Shown here: one piece after another, positions 11,331-25,256 of the stretch
Position numbering within the stretch: position 1 is the first letter of the stretch
How the letters are laid out: every line of letters begins with the position of its first letter
Source of the DNA: Amia ocellicauda
Taxonomy: Eukaryota; Chordata; Actinopteri; Amiiformes; Amiidae
Length of the DNA stretch: 64,000 bases
NCBI RefSeq assembly: GCF_036373705.1
Contig: NC_089850.1
Coordinates: 30,072,733 to 30,136,732, forward strand
Reading direction: 5' to 3'
Made by a program: the position numbers and the translations under genes
The notes under the pieces: generated by a model
What the model saw: only the letters and a program-made list of their open reading frames with translations
Databases searched by the model: none
What the model was told of the DNA's origin: nothing

Positions 11331-14040
11331 TCTGAGAGGTATTGAGGACGAGGAGGGGAGGAGTGCTGGACTTCCTTGCCCACTTAGCTTTTCTCTGCTT
11401 TTTCCCCCTAACTCCTGTTTGGGTATGACGTCAGCAGCCTTCGGGTTCTTAGATTCTAATGCCATTCCTGCCGCTCACAGAGGCTCTAACACAGGAAATA
11501 CACAACGCAGGTTTGGTGGATTGATTTTGTGCTTATTGCATGGTAGAGACAAGATATTGATACCGATCTGGTCGAGGCATTAGGGTGTGCAAACGTATCA
11601 TTGAATGTGATTCAAACTCTGCTGGGCTGAGAGAGGGAGATACACGTAGGCAAAAGCGAGAAGTCAAGTCAAATAATAGTGTCTAAATTACCTTGTTAGG
11701 CGACTGAGGGGGTGCCTTGCATCTTGTTAACTGTCTGGGGCTTCATTGAGTTCTTGTTTTTTTTCCCAAGTTGCGTTTCCCTTCTCTCTAAGGGCTCTCA
11801 GTCTGTGCGGGTCCCACCGGTTTAAAGATGCAGCAACATTGTTCTTGCTCATGTGTCGGGGTATGCTTTAGCCCAGGGCGCCACATAACTCACTGGGCAT
11901 CAACGCGTTTAATTACATCTGCTACACTTCCTAACGACATAACGAGTGGAGTCTGTGCCCTCGCCCCGCTGTACGGCATTGGTCATGGTGGACTTATTCC
12001 CTGGGATCCTGCACAAATCCCTTCTTTTGAAAGGAGTCGTTTGGTTTGTAATCAAACCATAGGTGATCCAGGTTATCTGACATCGACTCTAGCTCAAGGA
12101 ATGCGGTGGTCGCTTTTGCATCCTTTCAGTGCCTCAGGATTGTGTGATTTAATCCACTGCAATGCCATGTTACAGGTTATCCCGTATAATCTGGGATAAA
12201 ATTAACTTTCCTTTCTCTTCATTATGCCATGCAGTCAAGTAGGCTTCTTTTTAATCCACTGAGTAAACATGTCTTGTGATTTATTGCACCTGTTTCCACG
12301 GTTTGTTCATTTTATTGCGTAGTGAGAAAAGGGACGAACAGTTACGCCGTTCGTATGCAATGGAGCCAAAAGTTGATTAGATTTAAATAATAAAAAAATA
12401 TTAAGCAGACCACGGTATGATGAGATCTATGTTTCTCTATTCAAAATGAAGCAATATTCTCCTAAATGCACCTGCCCAAGTATCTCACACAGTTAGATCA
12501 GATCTGAAGATGAAACATGCAAGGGGATTTTATTCCTTTTTGTTTGTTTATTTGTTTGTCTTCAATGTGTTTAAATGTTTACCAGTGTTTTCTGTGGTCG
12601 ATTTTCCCAAGGTCCGTTGAAATAAAAAACTACCCAAGTTTAAGGAACAGCACAAGTGAGTTGACTGAATATTTGAAGCGTCCGTAATGAATATTTGCAC
12701 GTTACGCATTGCTTTTCAATCCCTTTTGTTAAGTTGTGGAGGTCCAGACCCAGACAATAATTTGGATCAGTGCACTAAACTTCTCCTCGGTTTGCTTACT
12801 GGTGTGGAAATTTGTCAGCCAAGGACCGCACCCGAAGCAGCACACTGACATTGTGACCTTGACAGCTTGCTGCATTTTCACTGGCAACACCACAAATCCA
12901 TATTTTGTTTTTAATTGTGTGCATTCCCACGGAACCCAAGACCATACGGATGTCCATAGTCTTGATATTGGCTGATGTGGTGCATGTAGACAAATACAGT
13001 AGCCTACATATTTGTGTGTCGTGAGATGTATTTTCCTTGATTTTGATACAATGACCCTTTTATGACCAGCCTTAAGAGCATGTATGAAATAATTATGAGA
13101 AAGTTAATACACATACACACTTCACACAAATTGATTGTTTGTTCGTATCAGCCAGTGCGTTTATAATTCTTGAGACAAAATAAAGTATTTTTTTTTGTTG
13201 GTGTGGGTGTAATGTGTATCAATATTTCATTATCTTAAAAGTTTAAGTCATTAATTAACTAACTAACTATTTGGATTTCTGATGTATTCTGACGACTGTT
13301 TTATTTCTTAATTAATTTCAATGAATAAGTTGTGTGATAGTTATAGTGGTTGGTAATAAAAGGACGAGAGTTCGATTGTATTCAGTGATTCCGAGGTTTA
13401 ATTGCCTTTTAAGATATGTCTATTTAAATTGTGGAGGGGGGGAGTAGGGAAAAGAGAGAGAGATTCAACCTATAAGGGAGAAAATTAGATTTTTTAAATA
13501 AAATTACTCATCTAACAGACTTCTCAGTGGTTCTGCGGAAACTCCAACGCATGTTTTTATTTCCAGTACAATTTTTACATACATATTTAATATTAAAATA
13601 TAAGTTAAACAATTTATAAAGTTTTTAATGTAGGTTTCATATGGGTGTCCGTCAAAGACTAAAACATATCTTAAAATGTTACTTTTCAGTTTTTGGGTAT
13701 TCTTGGACTGCAGCATTTCAGCACAGTTGTTCCACAGAGTAATTATTTCAGGACCCTAAGTTAAGGGTTATTAAGCTAATCGGGATGGCAATATTTGAAA
13801 GCGACATCCGGAGAAAACAGCTTTATCACCGAGCCGCACTGTGGCATGCATGCAGTGTGGGGTACCTGTGTGCTGTGTGGCACAGGACTGACACTCGGGT
13901 CATCTCAGAGCACCAGCTACTCTGCGTTCAAACCTTCATCTGTGACAAGTGTTAGATAATTATTAATTAAACCGGTCATATTTTACTCCTTCATACTGTA
14001 TTTTATTACACAGTGACACGAATGTGTAAGATTACGCGAT
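11331..14040. other. Non-coding upstream flank of NR2E1
   Basis: No gene recognised. The part at about 11330-12200 is less AT-rich and has few simple repeats, so it may include upstream regulatory DNA of NR2E1. Short ORFs here have no recognisable protein similarity. Confidence 0.5.
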
Positions 14041-14052
14041 GCCTTCTTCTTC

Positions 14053-14054
<2 letters not shown>

Positions 14055-14105
<51 letters not shown>
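14055..14105. repeat. (AAT)n microsatellite
   Basis: About 51 bases of perfect AAT units. Confidence 0.97.
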
Positions 14106-14242
14106 TTAATTTGCTACTTCGATAGGGTATAAGAGCATTCTCGTTTATTAAAGCATTTTCACTAAATTAACTGCCTCCCTTCCGGCTGGCAAACACACAA
14201 TCAAGGACTGAGTTAAGTTTGTTTCCTTCATTACTGTGACAT

Positions 14243-14336
<94 letters not shown>
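14243..14336. repeat. (AAC)n followed directly by (ATT)n
   Basis: About 45 bases of AAC units end at 14286 and pass without spacer into about 50 bases of ATT units. Two different trinucleotide motifs are fused head to tail. Confidence 0.96.
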
Positions 14337-14337
<1 letters not shown>

Positions 14338-14340
14338 TAC

Positions 14341-17300
14341 AGTGTATTCTTTACTATTTTATTAGTATATATCTGGGGAAAAAAACGATTATTCTAATGA
14401 GGTCATTTGTTTATATGTTTGTTTGTTTATAGTAGGCAGCACATAGGTCTACTGCTGCTTTTCGGTGGAGGCTATAGCCTCATTCAACATGTTGTTTTTC
14501 CAGTCTGTGGAGTGTTGCGGTTCATTAAAAATGCTCATTAGAAAGAGTTCAGTACCGCGGACAGCTCTAAACAGATATTGTAGAGTTATTATATCTTGGC
14601 CCATTTCTATACCATGCATCAAGACTGTTATCGTTCAATAGACACCGCTAATTGTCATTTCCAGCAAAAGAAGACGATTAGCAGGAAACATGTGGACTGA
14701 GGTTCATCTACTGAGCAGATCACCTGCACACCTGACCTTCCAGGTTCACTTCTGGAGTATAAGGCCAGTTCCATGTATTTAGGGATGGGTCGTAAATGTG
14801 CATACTTGGTTTCTGAAGCTTTCAGTAGCCTGTATTGAGTAGGGATATACCACTGTGACATAAGTATGAAGTGTGAATAGAACAGAAAAATTATAGTCAG
14901 ATATGGAGGTTTTTAGTAAACTGTGATACGCGAAAAAGAATGGCATACCAAAATTAAAATGACAGTAACCCTAATAAGTACGAGGAAACCCAGCTGCAAT
15001 GGTAAACTTAAAGGTATAATCACATGCAATATTAATCACAGCATTTAATAACTTAGTTACCTGTAAAATATATGTACCGTTTCCATGGATTAAGCGCTGT
15101 GAATATGCCTGTTAATTCAAATGGACAATGCATTACTATTCAACAACATTGTATAGAGAATAATACAGCAAGTATTTGAAAGGAACTCTGCCATATTGAG
15201 AAAATCCTGTTAATTGTTCGACAGGTTTTTCCACTTGAGAGTGAGTTTACAATTGGCATTACTTGTCTAGTGTAACATAGGGTAAGATTACTTACAGAAT
15301 TTCGGACATTAAGAGATTAAGGGCCCGATTTAATAATAATAAAACAATGGGCTGGATGAAATCAAAACTTTGACCCACCCGCTAATAGCAAACTACAAAC
15401 CTGTACATCATAGCAGTAACATTTCTGATTAGAAGAAAGTGGCATCTTACGGAAATTGAAGCCGCAACCGAGTACAGTTCTGTAGTTTTCTATTAGCAGT
15501 ACATTTAGCCTATGTTGTGCTCATGTACATATTATTGTATCTATTTACTGAAGACAACGTGGTAACATCTTCCAGGCCTCATTTCCCACAGTTACAGTTA
15601 GAAATACTGCCAGCAGTAAGAAGAATATTCTAATTTGTATTGTTTTATTTTAATTGTTATCAATTAAAGGCCGAGAATAACTGCCATTGTTTTCTGACAC
15701 GTATTAAGGTGCACATGTTGTATCCAACATATATCATTTTATAATTCTCCTATTACTATACTTTGGCTACCTCAGAAGATCAATTATTTTGCTTCACTTG
15801 GTCTTAAATTTAGCTGCTAAACCTTGTATTGACGAATCCACACTTCTGAGCTCTTCAGGCAACAGAGAAGGGGTATTATCTACGAGTTCAGGTTTAGCTT
15901 TGGCCCTAATCAAATGCTAGCTTGTTTATTAGTGTTACTCAACAGCATTATTGGAGTAACTTAACAATGAATAAAGAGCTATCTTAATGCATATATTATC
16001 CAAAATTAATTGTTTTACTCCTTGTGGCCCTTAACCAAACTTGCTATATTGAACATACAACATATTTAAACTCTTATTCACATACTTATTTTAAATGCAA
16101 ACACATATCTGTATACCTGGAACACATTGATTTGTGCTCTGTTATAAGCAGTTGGATTTGAGGCAATGGCAGTAGAGGCAGGTCAGGCACATTCTCTTGC
16201 TGATCTTCTGTCTCACACTGTTGTTGGCATGGAAGGAATTAAGTCTCAGAATGGAATTGAGCTCTCCAGACTTCATTTACTTACAGCAAATTAAAGAGAC
16301 TCCTCCAGGTTAAGATGATGTCATGGCCTCCTTAATGTAAAGGACGCAAGATTTGTGACTATATTGTCTTCCATTTTGACCGATCTGCTTTGGCTCAGCT
16401 TGGTTATGGCCATTTATTCTCCAGTCACCTTGTGTTGAGGAAGAGCCCAAAAACCTATTACAATCAAAGGAAGACTTTAATCTTTCATCATTTTATTTAT
16501 ATATAATGTTGTTTCAGTCTTAGTTCTAAAAATGTGGATAATAGACAGCAAAGCCATCATGTAATTCATATCAAACATATTACTAAATTCACAGGTTAAC
16601 CCTTAAGAACACAGAGTGAAACATATATCAACATATTTTCATAAGCTTGAAAACAATATCTCGATTTGCCAGACTTCTCCATGTGACATGCATCACACTG
16701 GGGCACTACTGGTTAAAGACTCATACACTAAGTGCAGGGTTGTATCAATCTTTGCAAATGACATGCTTATTCACAATGGAGAAATATATTTGTATATATA
16801 GTTTGTGTCTATGTGTCCGAGAAAGAGAGAGCATGTAATGTAGAGTAACAGCTTTCACTTTCCCCTGCTATGGTTTTTGGGGCAGTGTATCAGGCTGTGG
16901 TGCAGATGGACACAGTGTAATCCATTTGCTTCAACTGAACCTGCAAACAGTGGACTTTAGGAATAATTAAACAAAACTTTGAGATATTTTTCCTTCACAT
17001 TAAAATGATTCAAGTCCATTTTATGGAGTTGTTTGTTTTTATGCCACTTGTTGCATTTGTTGAGTGTGTTCCTATTGTTAATTCTGACACATGTGAAAAT
17101 GTCATGTTCAATTTATGGTTAATATGGTGTTTTCTCTCCATAAATTAATTACCTTACTATGCTATACTTACTTGAGTAATGTGACAACTATCACTATGGT
17201 TAAATAAGAGCAGTGGTCCTATCTCAGTTTTCAATCTGGACCTTTTCAGTTACAATTGGTCATCTAATTTAGGAGCTTCTATTTTTCTACTTTAAATGCA

Positions 17301-20300
17301 TTTTTACTTTTACTTATTTCCAATTTCAATATATAAAACATATTCATGTTGTTTCTTCTTAGTTTCTTTGTTTTCAGTTTTTTATTTTATTATTATTTGT
17401 ATTTTTTTTATTATACCAAAAACTGTGAAATTCCAGGAATACATTTTTCTTTCTTTCTTTTTTGGCATTAGGTGTCTCTGTACATGTCTTAACTGTTGTA
17501 TTAGAGCTGTAAGGCTAGTGAGATTGGTAAACCAGAGACAATGAATGTCTTTGGATTAAAGTAGACCAAATAGATCAAACGTTATGAAGCACAGATACAT
17601 TCTCTCTGCTGTATTATTAAACCCATCATATACCAGAGTTTGCAGTGGTCTGCACCTGTTCGAATGGCCATAAACAGCTCTGTTTATATGTCACTGCACA
17701 TCAGCGGTCCTCTATATGCCGAGTGTGCTGGAGCCCTCTGTGTTTGGTCGTTTTTGATGTGCAACACATTGAAAAGTCACACAATGAACTGTCTTTCAAC
17801 AAGTGGGTATAACTATCCATTATCACCTATACCTCAGGGTTTTACCTGAATTTATGTCCTAGAAAGCTTAAACTGCAGGTTGACGCTGACAAATCTATTT
17901 GGGGCAAATTGTCAGTGAGAAACTTCCGCTCGAACTATTTTGGACAAAACTGGCTGTTGGAAAGAGTAAATCCCGTTGCATGAAGGTCTGAACAATGGCC
18001 AAATGTGTTGATGTGCTGCTGGTGGTTTTGGCCTGACAAAGAGCGGATTAATTGGTGCCTTGGCTGACTGATTTGAGATGGCTCCACTCAGCCAGCTCTG
18101 TGGGGAGTCCCATTGTCCAGCCCCTGATTCCCACTTTTCACAAACTCGAAACAAAAGTCAATTTCTTTTTTAAGGAGAAAAATATCAGCCCATGTTTTAG
18201 CTCTGGAAAGTGACTCGAACTTTAAGGACGACTAACTTTCTCCTTTAGGTTTTTGTCCTTAATGGGTGTTAGTGAGTAAAAAAAGAAGCCTTTCAAGACG
18301 GGCTGAAGCGACAGCACCTGTTGGAAGCTTAGGCCAGCTTTATTGATGTGCCCATTAATATTAAAATATACAGGAATGCCATCATTTAGTGGTCTGAAAT
18401 CGGTCTGATGTAGCCACTGCCTCCCAGGGACAGACCTTCAGTATTCAGTCATTTGTGAAGAAGGTTGCCTGAAAAAACTTGTTAAAAATGTATTACAGCT
18501 GACAGGAAGACACGGTCTCACTAAGAGAGGCCGAAAATCGATTTCAAATAAATAGCAAATTTCATTTTCAGCATCTAACATTTAGAAACAGGAGCACTAT
18601 TTTAAATACACGTCTGAGAACTGGGTTTGCATGGCAGTGAAAAGGCATGTCCTTACAGCGATAACAACAACTACTGGTTTATATTTGCTTGATCACTCAT
18701 TGGATTTTGCCAGTCAATCTAGTGGCAGCTTTAGTTCTGCTGTTGAAACATTTATATAATGATTAGAGGCAAATATTTGTGGCCAGCAAACCCACTGAAT
18801 GACAGTCATAGCAGATACTGTAGGGAAACTCTTATCCTGGTAATGAATTTATGAATGGTTATTAAATGGGTGCCTAATGACTTTGATATTTCCTCTGTCT
18901 TGTATGTATGGCAATCCTTCCACATACAGTATAAGTGCAGATGTCGGTTTGGAGATGCCAACATAACCACAATGTAAAACCATGTGATTCTGATGGTGAG
19001 CAGTGCAGAAGAGATGAGTGTAAATCAGTCCTTAGAGACTTTCCCTCCTAGAGAGGATGCCAAGAGTTCAGGGCAGGTCAGTGTGGACTTTAGTTGCTTG
19101 ATAACTTTGAGCCATGGGCGTTCTTGATGTGAAACTCACAGGCAGTTGAGGAGCCAAGTCCTATTGGTATTAACCTCTTCACCTAAAGGCAGCAGCTGTC
19201 AGTAGCATTACAAAGTCACTGACTATATCTTTATAGTAATCATCACTCACTTTACCACATCTACCAAGATAAACTGGAATGTGCTTCAATCTATGAGTCT
19301 TGAAAACATATTCTTAAAAAAAAAGTTACCCACTTTTAACAAACAAACAAAAAATATGATGTAAAGAGAGTGTAATAAAAAAAAGAAGAATGGTGGACAG
19401 CTAAGATGAAATACACAACTAAGATGAAACACACTTTGCATAATTACACCTTATTATTAAAATAATTTGGTTATCACACGATTCAGCTTATTTAACAATA
19501 TCCCAATGTTTGAGTATTGCTGGCAGACAATGGAAATTTAGCTCACTGTACCCTGGGCAAAGTTATTGTAGCAGTGTGTGGCGTAACCGCAGTGTGTACT
19601 TTTCCGAGATAAAAGAAACATTTCCCTGAGCCTCTTCATTTCCTCCCTGTAAACACTGCACTGAAACAGGTGGTCTGCCAGGTGGGCAAGTAGAATTCAA
19701 ACATTTCGGAAACATCCCATTTTTATCTCGCTTTTAGACCCAGCATCTGTGACAACTAAAATGAAACTCAATTACAAGTAACTAATAACATTTAAAACGA
19801 TCAATCCTTTGTTTCCAATGGATGGCTATGTTAATTGAAATTAATTACGTTTCACTTTGAGTAATTATAGATGTATTTGACATCTTCCCAGCCCTCCTCA
19901 TGTTTCCATGGACACAAATATACTGCTCAGCAGAAGGTAGGGGGATAACTCAACTGGTTTTATAAGTTGGTGGTGTGGAAGGATATCTATCAGTTTTTTT
20001 ATGAGATCATAAGATGGGTAGCCCCTGTGGTATGTAGATTTTGTGTGGTTTTGTGTTGTATTTTTCCATCTGCCATCCCTTTACACACCTTGTTAACATA
20101 AAAACAAAACACAATTTAAACACAATGCAAGGGACCACATTTTGGTTGCTGAAAGTTTTGTCACTTAACATGTAAAGGAATCTCATGTGACTATGCAGCT
20201 CACGGGATCATTCTGAAATTCTGTTTTTAGGTATTTGTGTGAGACCTCATCCTGATTAAAGAGCAAATCTCTGTATTTAACAATCTGCATGCGGAAGTGG

Positions 20301-23300
20301 CTTAGCATGTGAGATATATGGCAGATGTGTGGTAATGGCCCTCCCTCTGCATCCTCTTCTGGAGTGTTCAACTCACAGCAGTTGAAATATATTATTACAA
20401 AATGATTGTTAACCTGTTTCACCATTTTACATAAATGTTTCAGCTTTGATTCAGCTTTATGCTGAATGCTAATGAGAATATACAAAAACAAATGCGGTTT
20501 CATTATGTTCGAAAGATCAGTAATACAGACAAAGTAGATTAAGCATCTCTACAACAACCACCAAAATAGATTTTGTTTGCTTTACATTAAAGTGCTGTAC
20601 CAAAAAATATGCAATTGGCATGATACGTCTCTCCATGCCTCTACACCTGTTACTTTGTTGTATATCCCTATCCCTTTACTTCCTTTACTTACATATAAAC
20701 AGTGAACCATAACTCACACATACATGTATGTAAGTGTATATCAGTGTACATTTATATATGTGTCAGTGTGTGTGTGTGTGTGTGTGTACAGTAAAAAGAA
20801 TATGAAAATTAATATTCTATACCTATAGCTTGTAGGTGTCTGTGTGTGAAAGTACAGAGATAATGTACAATCAGATAATATTTCTGTTACTTGAACACCT
20901 TAATCATTATATGCGACTCACTGATTATTTTGTGTGCAACTAAAACTTCCAGTAGTAAAACCTGACAGAAAACGTTCATAATAACCAGTTTCAAATTAAT
21001 ATACTTTCAATTAACAGAATGGGCTATAGCGATTTCATGATGCAATTACAGTGCTTTGCTAGAATTAAAATAAAAAGATGTAAGGCAAAATACAAAAGAG
21101 ACATATATTTCAGGAATTAAATATGTTTAAGTGTTTCATAATGTTTTGAATTACACCTTGAAATGTGCAATTTCTTCCCAGTGGGGGGAAGTGACACCAA
21201 CACTATACGATGAAGCTTAATTTTCAGATTGATTAGGCTTGTATTGTTCCTCCAAGTAACACAATTACTGTTGTGTGGCACTCCTTTCTTTGAGCAGTAG
21301 GTCTTTAGTTTTATTTATTCATCACTTATTTTTATACGGCTTTTCATAACCCCCTGCCAAGGAATACATACTAATGTCCTACACAATTATGTAAACCATG
21401 TGAAAAGACTTTTAGTTTTTACTTCTAGCCCATTTTCTAATTATGCAATCCTTTGATAAAACAGTAACACTCAGACATCTTTTCATGCCACAGCTTTATA
21501 AGCAGAGGAGAAAAAAAGTTACGCTCTCCTTTTATACTTTTTGTTTTTAATCCATTATAATTCATAACCATTTTATGTTGCCGCTATGAAAAAGGGACAT
21601 AAACGCTTATTTAGAAGCATTCCCTTGCTGGAACATGTGCTCCCAGTTCAACCACAAAGGCTTTAAATAGGATATTTTCTGTCCCTATAGTCGCTTTCCC
21701 TTTTAAGTACTGAGGCAAAAAAGTAAGTTTACAACTCCTAGCACAAAGGCCCTCTTCACTTTAAGGTTGTGGAGACCTGGGTGACCTACGAAAGTTAATT
21801 AGGAGGTTAACAAAGAACAAGTTGGAGCAAAATACCTCGCCTCTCCTCCAGCCAAAGATGTCATCCATTAATTAGGAAAATCTTTAAGGTGGCCTTATTG
21901 AATTTACAGAGCCTGTGGTTGGCGGGCGACAGTTTTGATCAGACCCTCCCAACAATGCCTCACTAAAAGGAGTGGATTTGGGGAAACGTATGGGTTTCAG
22001 CAACGTACAGTTTAATGAAATAGCCGCCAATTGTGACAGCTCTGATTCTCAGGGTATATGGCATACTTTCAACATGATGTAATGTGCAGGCAACCTGGGG
22101 GCTCAGAGGGAGAGAGGCACACCGTGCTAAAGCTACAGGAACCATTCAAAGTTAACATGACTCAATCTGGGCCAAATCCTCCCAGACCCTTTCTATTGGA
22201 GAGCGCTTTCAAACAACTGGTTTACAAATCACCCCTCCTTTAAAACTGTAACTTTGCCTTTGTGAACCATTCGTTTGCAGTTGCCTCCAGACAAAGTAAT
22301 TATGGTTAGACAAACATTGTTTTTGCCTCTCTCTTAAGATACAATGGTCGCAAAAAGATAACATTTATATTAGATTTCCAGGGCTCTTTCCTGGTATAAA
22401 TTTGTTGTTTATGCAAAAGTGTTAGGTATAATGAAATAATAATGAAATAATAATGAAAGGGCGGGGGGGGGGTAAGATTTAATTATGCAGCTTTACAAAT
22501 GTAGTACATTGTGTACTGCAAACAAAGATTTGAAAGCTAATCAGTGTATCTTAGGAATTCATGTTTGCTACGTTCCATGTCTCCTGCTTAAGTCAATCGT
22601 AATGTATTCATGAACCTCAACAAGAGCACAACTCCTCTCAACTCTGGGTTGAAAAAACATTCTTAATAGATATATTTTCCTAGCGACTAATAACTGCTGA
22701 ATGCAGAAGACATCTTCCAGTACCTTGTACCTACTAATGTACCATATCAGACCTTCCCACTTCTCTAGTTAGGATGTGTGGACTGAGAGCTAAAACTTAC
22801 ACTGGAACCCAAAAGCACTTTTAATCAAATGCCTTAAAACAAGACGAATTATGCAGTGTATTATGATTAAAATGATGTTTGTGCTTAGCTTCACTTTTTA
22901 TCTGATTAACTGTAGGAGCTGCTTCCCATCTCTCGTTATTAACCCTTTAACGGCTCATAACCTTGAAGTTCAACCAGGGAAACTGAATGATTATATCTCA
23001 AAATATTTTTCTAATTTTCTTTTTTTTTGCATGCATGCAATTGTTTTTCTATAACCCTGAGATGATGGTGGTGATGATGATGATGGTGATCGAATTCACA
23101 AGAAATTTGTATTAAAAAAATCACTATAGTTTTAGCTTCTGTGCCCACAGTCAGACACATCTGGTTTGCTATAAGGGTTGTGTTTAATAATCAATAAACA
23201 AATGACATACTGCAAGATTTTAAATCATTGGCATTTAGATTTAATTTCTTCATGCAACATCCTGGATGGCACATGAATTTCAATGCATGCAACCTTTTCA

Positions 23301-25220
23301 GAAAGCTACACAATGACATTGATTTGAAGTATCTATGTACTTATGTTGCTGCATTCATAGCTTTATAGATAAGTCCTTCCTTACAAAGTGATGCAAATTG
23401 TGTTTAAACATGACTCTATGTTACATTTCATGGATAAAAATAAACCCAGAGAAATCACATAAAGATTATGTTTTTGATGTTTTGTTTTTGTTCTATGTCT
23501 TTAAAATTGGATTTAGGGTAAATTAAAGATGTTACTCTGTTTAACATACATTTTAATAACCATTCAAATTGTTGTTGTTAGGTTTCTTTTTGTGGAAAAT
23601 CAAACTGAGTTGTAAACTGAAAATATCTTGCTTATTAATACAAAAAATATATATATACACACAGGGGTGCGGAAACACGACATAATATAATGTTTCGTAA
23701 GCCTTGGTCAAGTAGAGAGTATGAAAATGAAGTGATACTTCAGACATCATATACATTTGGAATTGCAATGCCTGCTTTTTGTGCCCTGTGGTTTTAACTA
23801 TCATTAGTACATACACAAGAGTGAAATCATAAGTCATACTGCACTGGGATAGCCAGTGTACGCATTGTGATCCTCACCTGTGACATACTCACCGCTTTGC
23901 AAGGGGCAATATGTTACTATAGTCTGATGACACAAATAGCAAATCTTTAACAAAAATGTACAAAACAAGGGAAGGCGGGAGAGTGTGTGTGGAATCATTT
24001 AATTATTAAAGGTGGGAAGTAGCATTACTAGTGTTGGGGGGGGGTTGTGCTCTAAATGTTGGTTTAATGTTGTTGCTCTTTATGAATTTGTTTTGTAATA
24101 AGATTTATAGATGCAGAGTTTAGCAAATGCAAACCGCAAAGCTGTTATTGGTTTCAGTGTACATTTAGTATCATGCGAGGAGGTGCCTGCTATCTGTTTT
24201 CCCCAATGACATGGCAAGCCCAGTACTGCCCTTCATCCCGTTCGGTGCTGCTCGTCCCTCTTTTCAGAAAGGGACCTTTCTTTCACACACTCCCAGAATT
24301 ACAGTTCATGAACCATTCAGTCAACTGACCGGCATGAACCTCCCCTTCAGCAGCCTAATCTAAGGGGTGGATCTATGTGTTTTGTTGCTTGTCAAAAACA
24401 ATCACTCCTCGGGCCATTACATTTACAGCACGTCGTCCTTTAATTGGTGTAACACACTGAGAAATGAAAGGAAGAAAGTCCCACAAAAGAACCCAAGTGA
24501 ATGAGCCCTGACTCACACAAAACTGCTCTTCAAAAAGTTCAGAGCTGGCCACTAACAAGGAGGTATAGGGGTGTTTTAAAAGGGATACCACAGTTAAAGG
24601 CAGTCCCGACAAGGCCAACAAAGCTAAACTCAATGTTAAGTCTTAAGTGTTGTATCAAGTTATCAATACTAGCTCTTAACAAACAACTCTTCCTAACATC
24701 CTGAACGCAGGAACAGAGTTGTTGAGCAAAGGTGGATTCATAAAATCAAATACCTGTGTTGTGATTCTACTATACACAGTTTTAACATTGTAAAAGGACA
24801 TATTTTAATATTTAGAACTAATTCATTCCATAGGGCATATAGTTCAGCGCAGAACAGTGAATAGTCCCCGTTTCTTTGACGTCATGCATTAATGAGAGTG
24901 GCGAAGGCACCCAAGCAGCTTCCCTGAAAGATAAAACTAGGATAACCGATTGCAAAATGTCAGCAAAAATATTCATCTTAAACTTGCCTTTTCAGTGTAG
25001 TTCTCCCATGAGTCCATTCAGTAGCCCATAATGGGTGGAGAGAATCTGATTTGAATGTCTTGTCCTGTCAAGCCAGTTGTCAAATCTGAATGGATGATGC
25101 TCATTGAAACAGAACAGAATAAAAAGAGCAAGATCAGACCTTTCTGGTAGTCATTATCCTGGCACTTTTTCAAGTTATTTTTACATACATGGACAAAATA
25201 AGGCAAAATAATCATAATAA
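14341..25220. other. Gene-free intergenic DNA between NR2E1 and OSTM1 (part 1)
   Basis: No coding exon, RNA gene or intact mobile element recognised on either strand. Contents are AT-rich unique sequence, a (TG)n tract near 20769-20788, a GATGGT-type repeat near 23060-23090, and poly-G at about 22459-22472. Several repeat-poor stretches (about 16150-16400, 17880-18250, 21700-22250) look like candidate conserved regulatory DNA by their texture only. Confidence 0.5.
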
Positions 25221-25224
25221 TCAT

Positions 25225-25225
25225 T

Positions 25226-25252
<27 letters not shown>
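25225..25252. repeat. poly(A) tract
   Basis: Run of about 28 A residues. No retrotransposon body was recognised next to it. Confidence 0.95.

Positions 25253-25256
<4 letters not shown>

Noticed and set aside
17296..17544. Hydrophobic plus-strand frame (FYFYLFPISIYK...)
   Set aside because: T-rich AT sequence gives Phe/Ile-rich translations; no family, start context or splice support.
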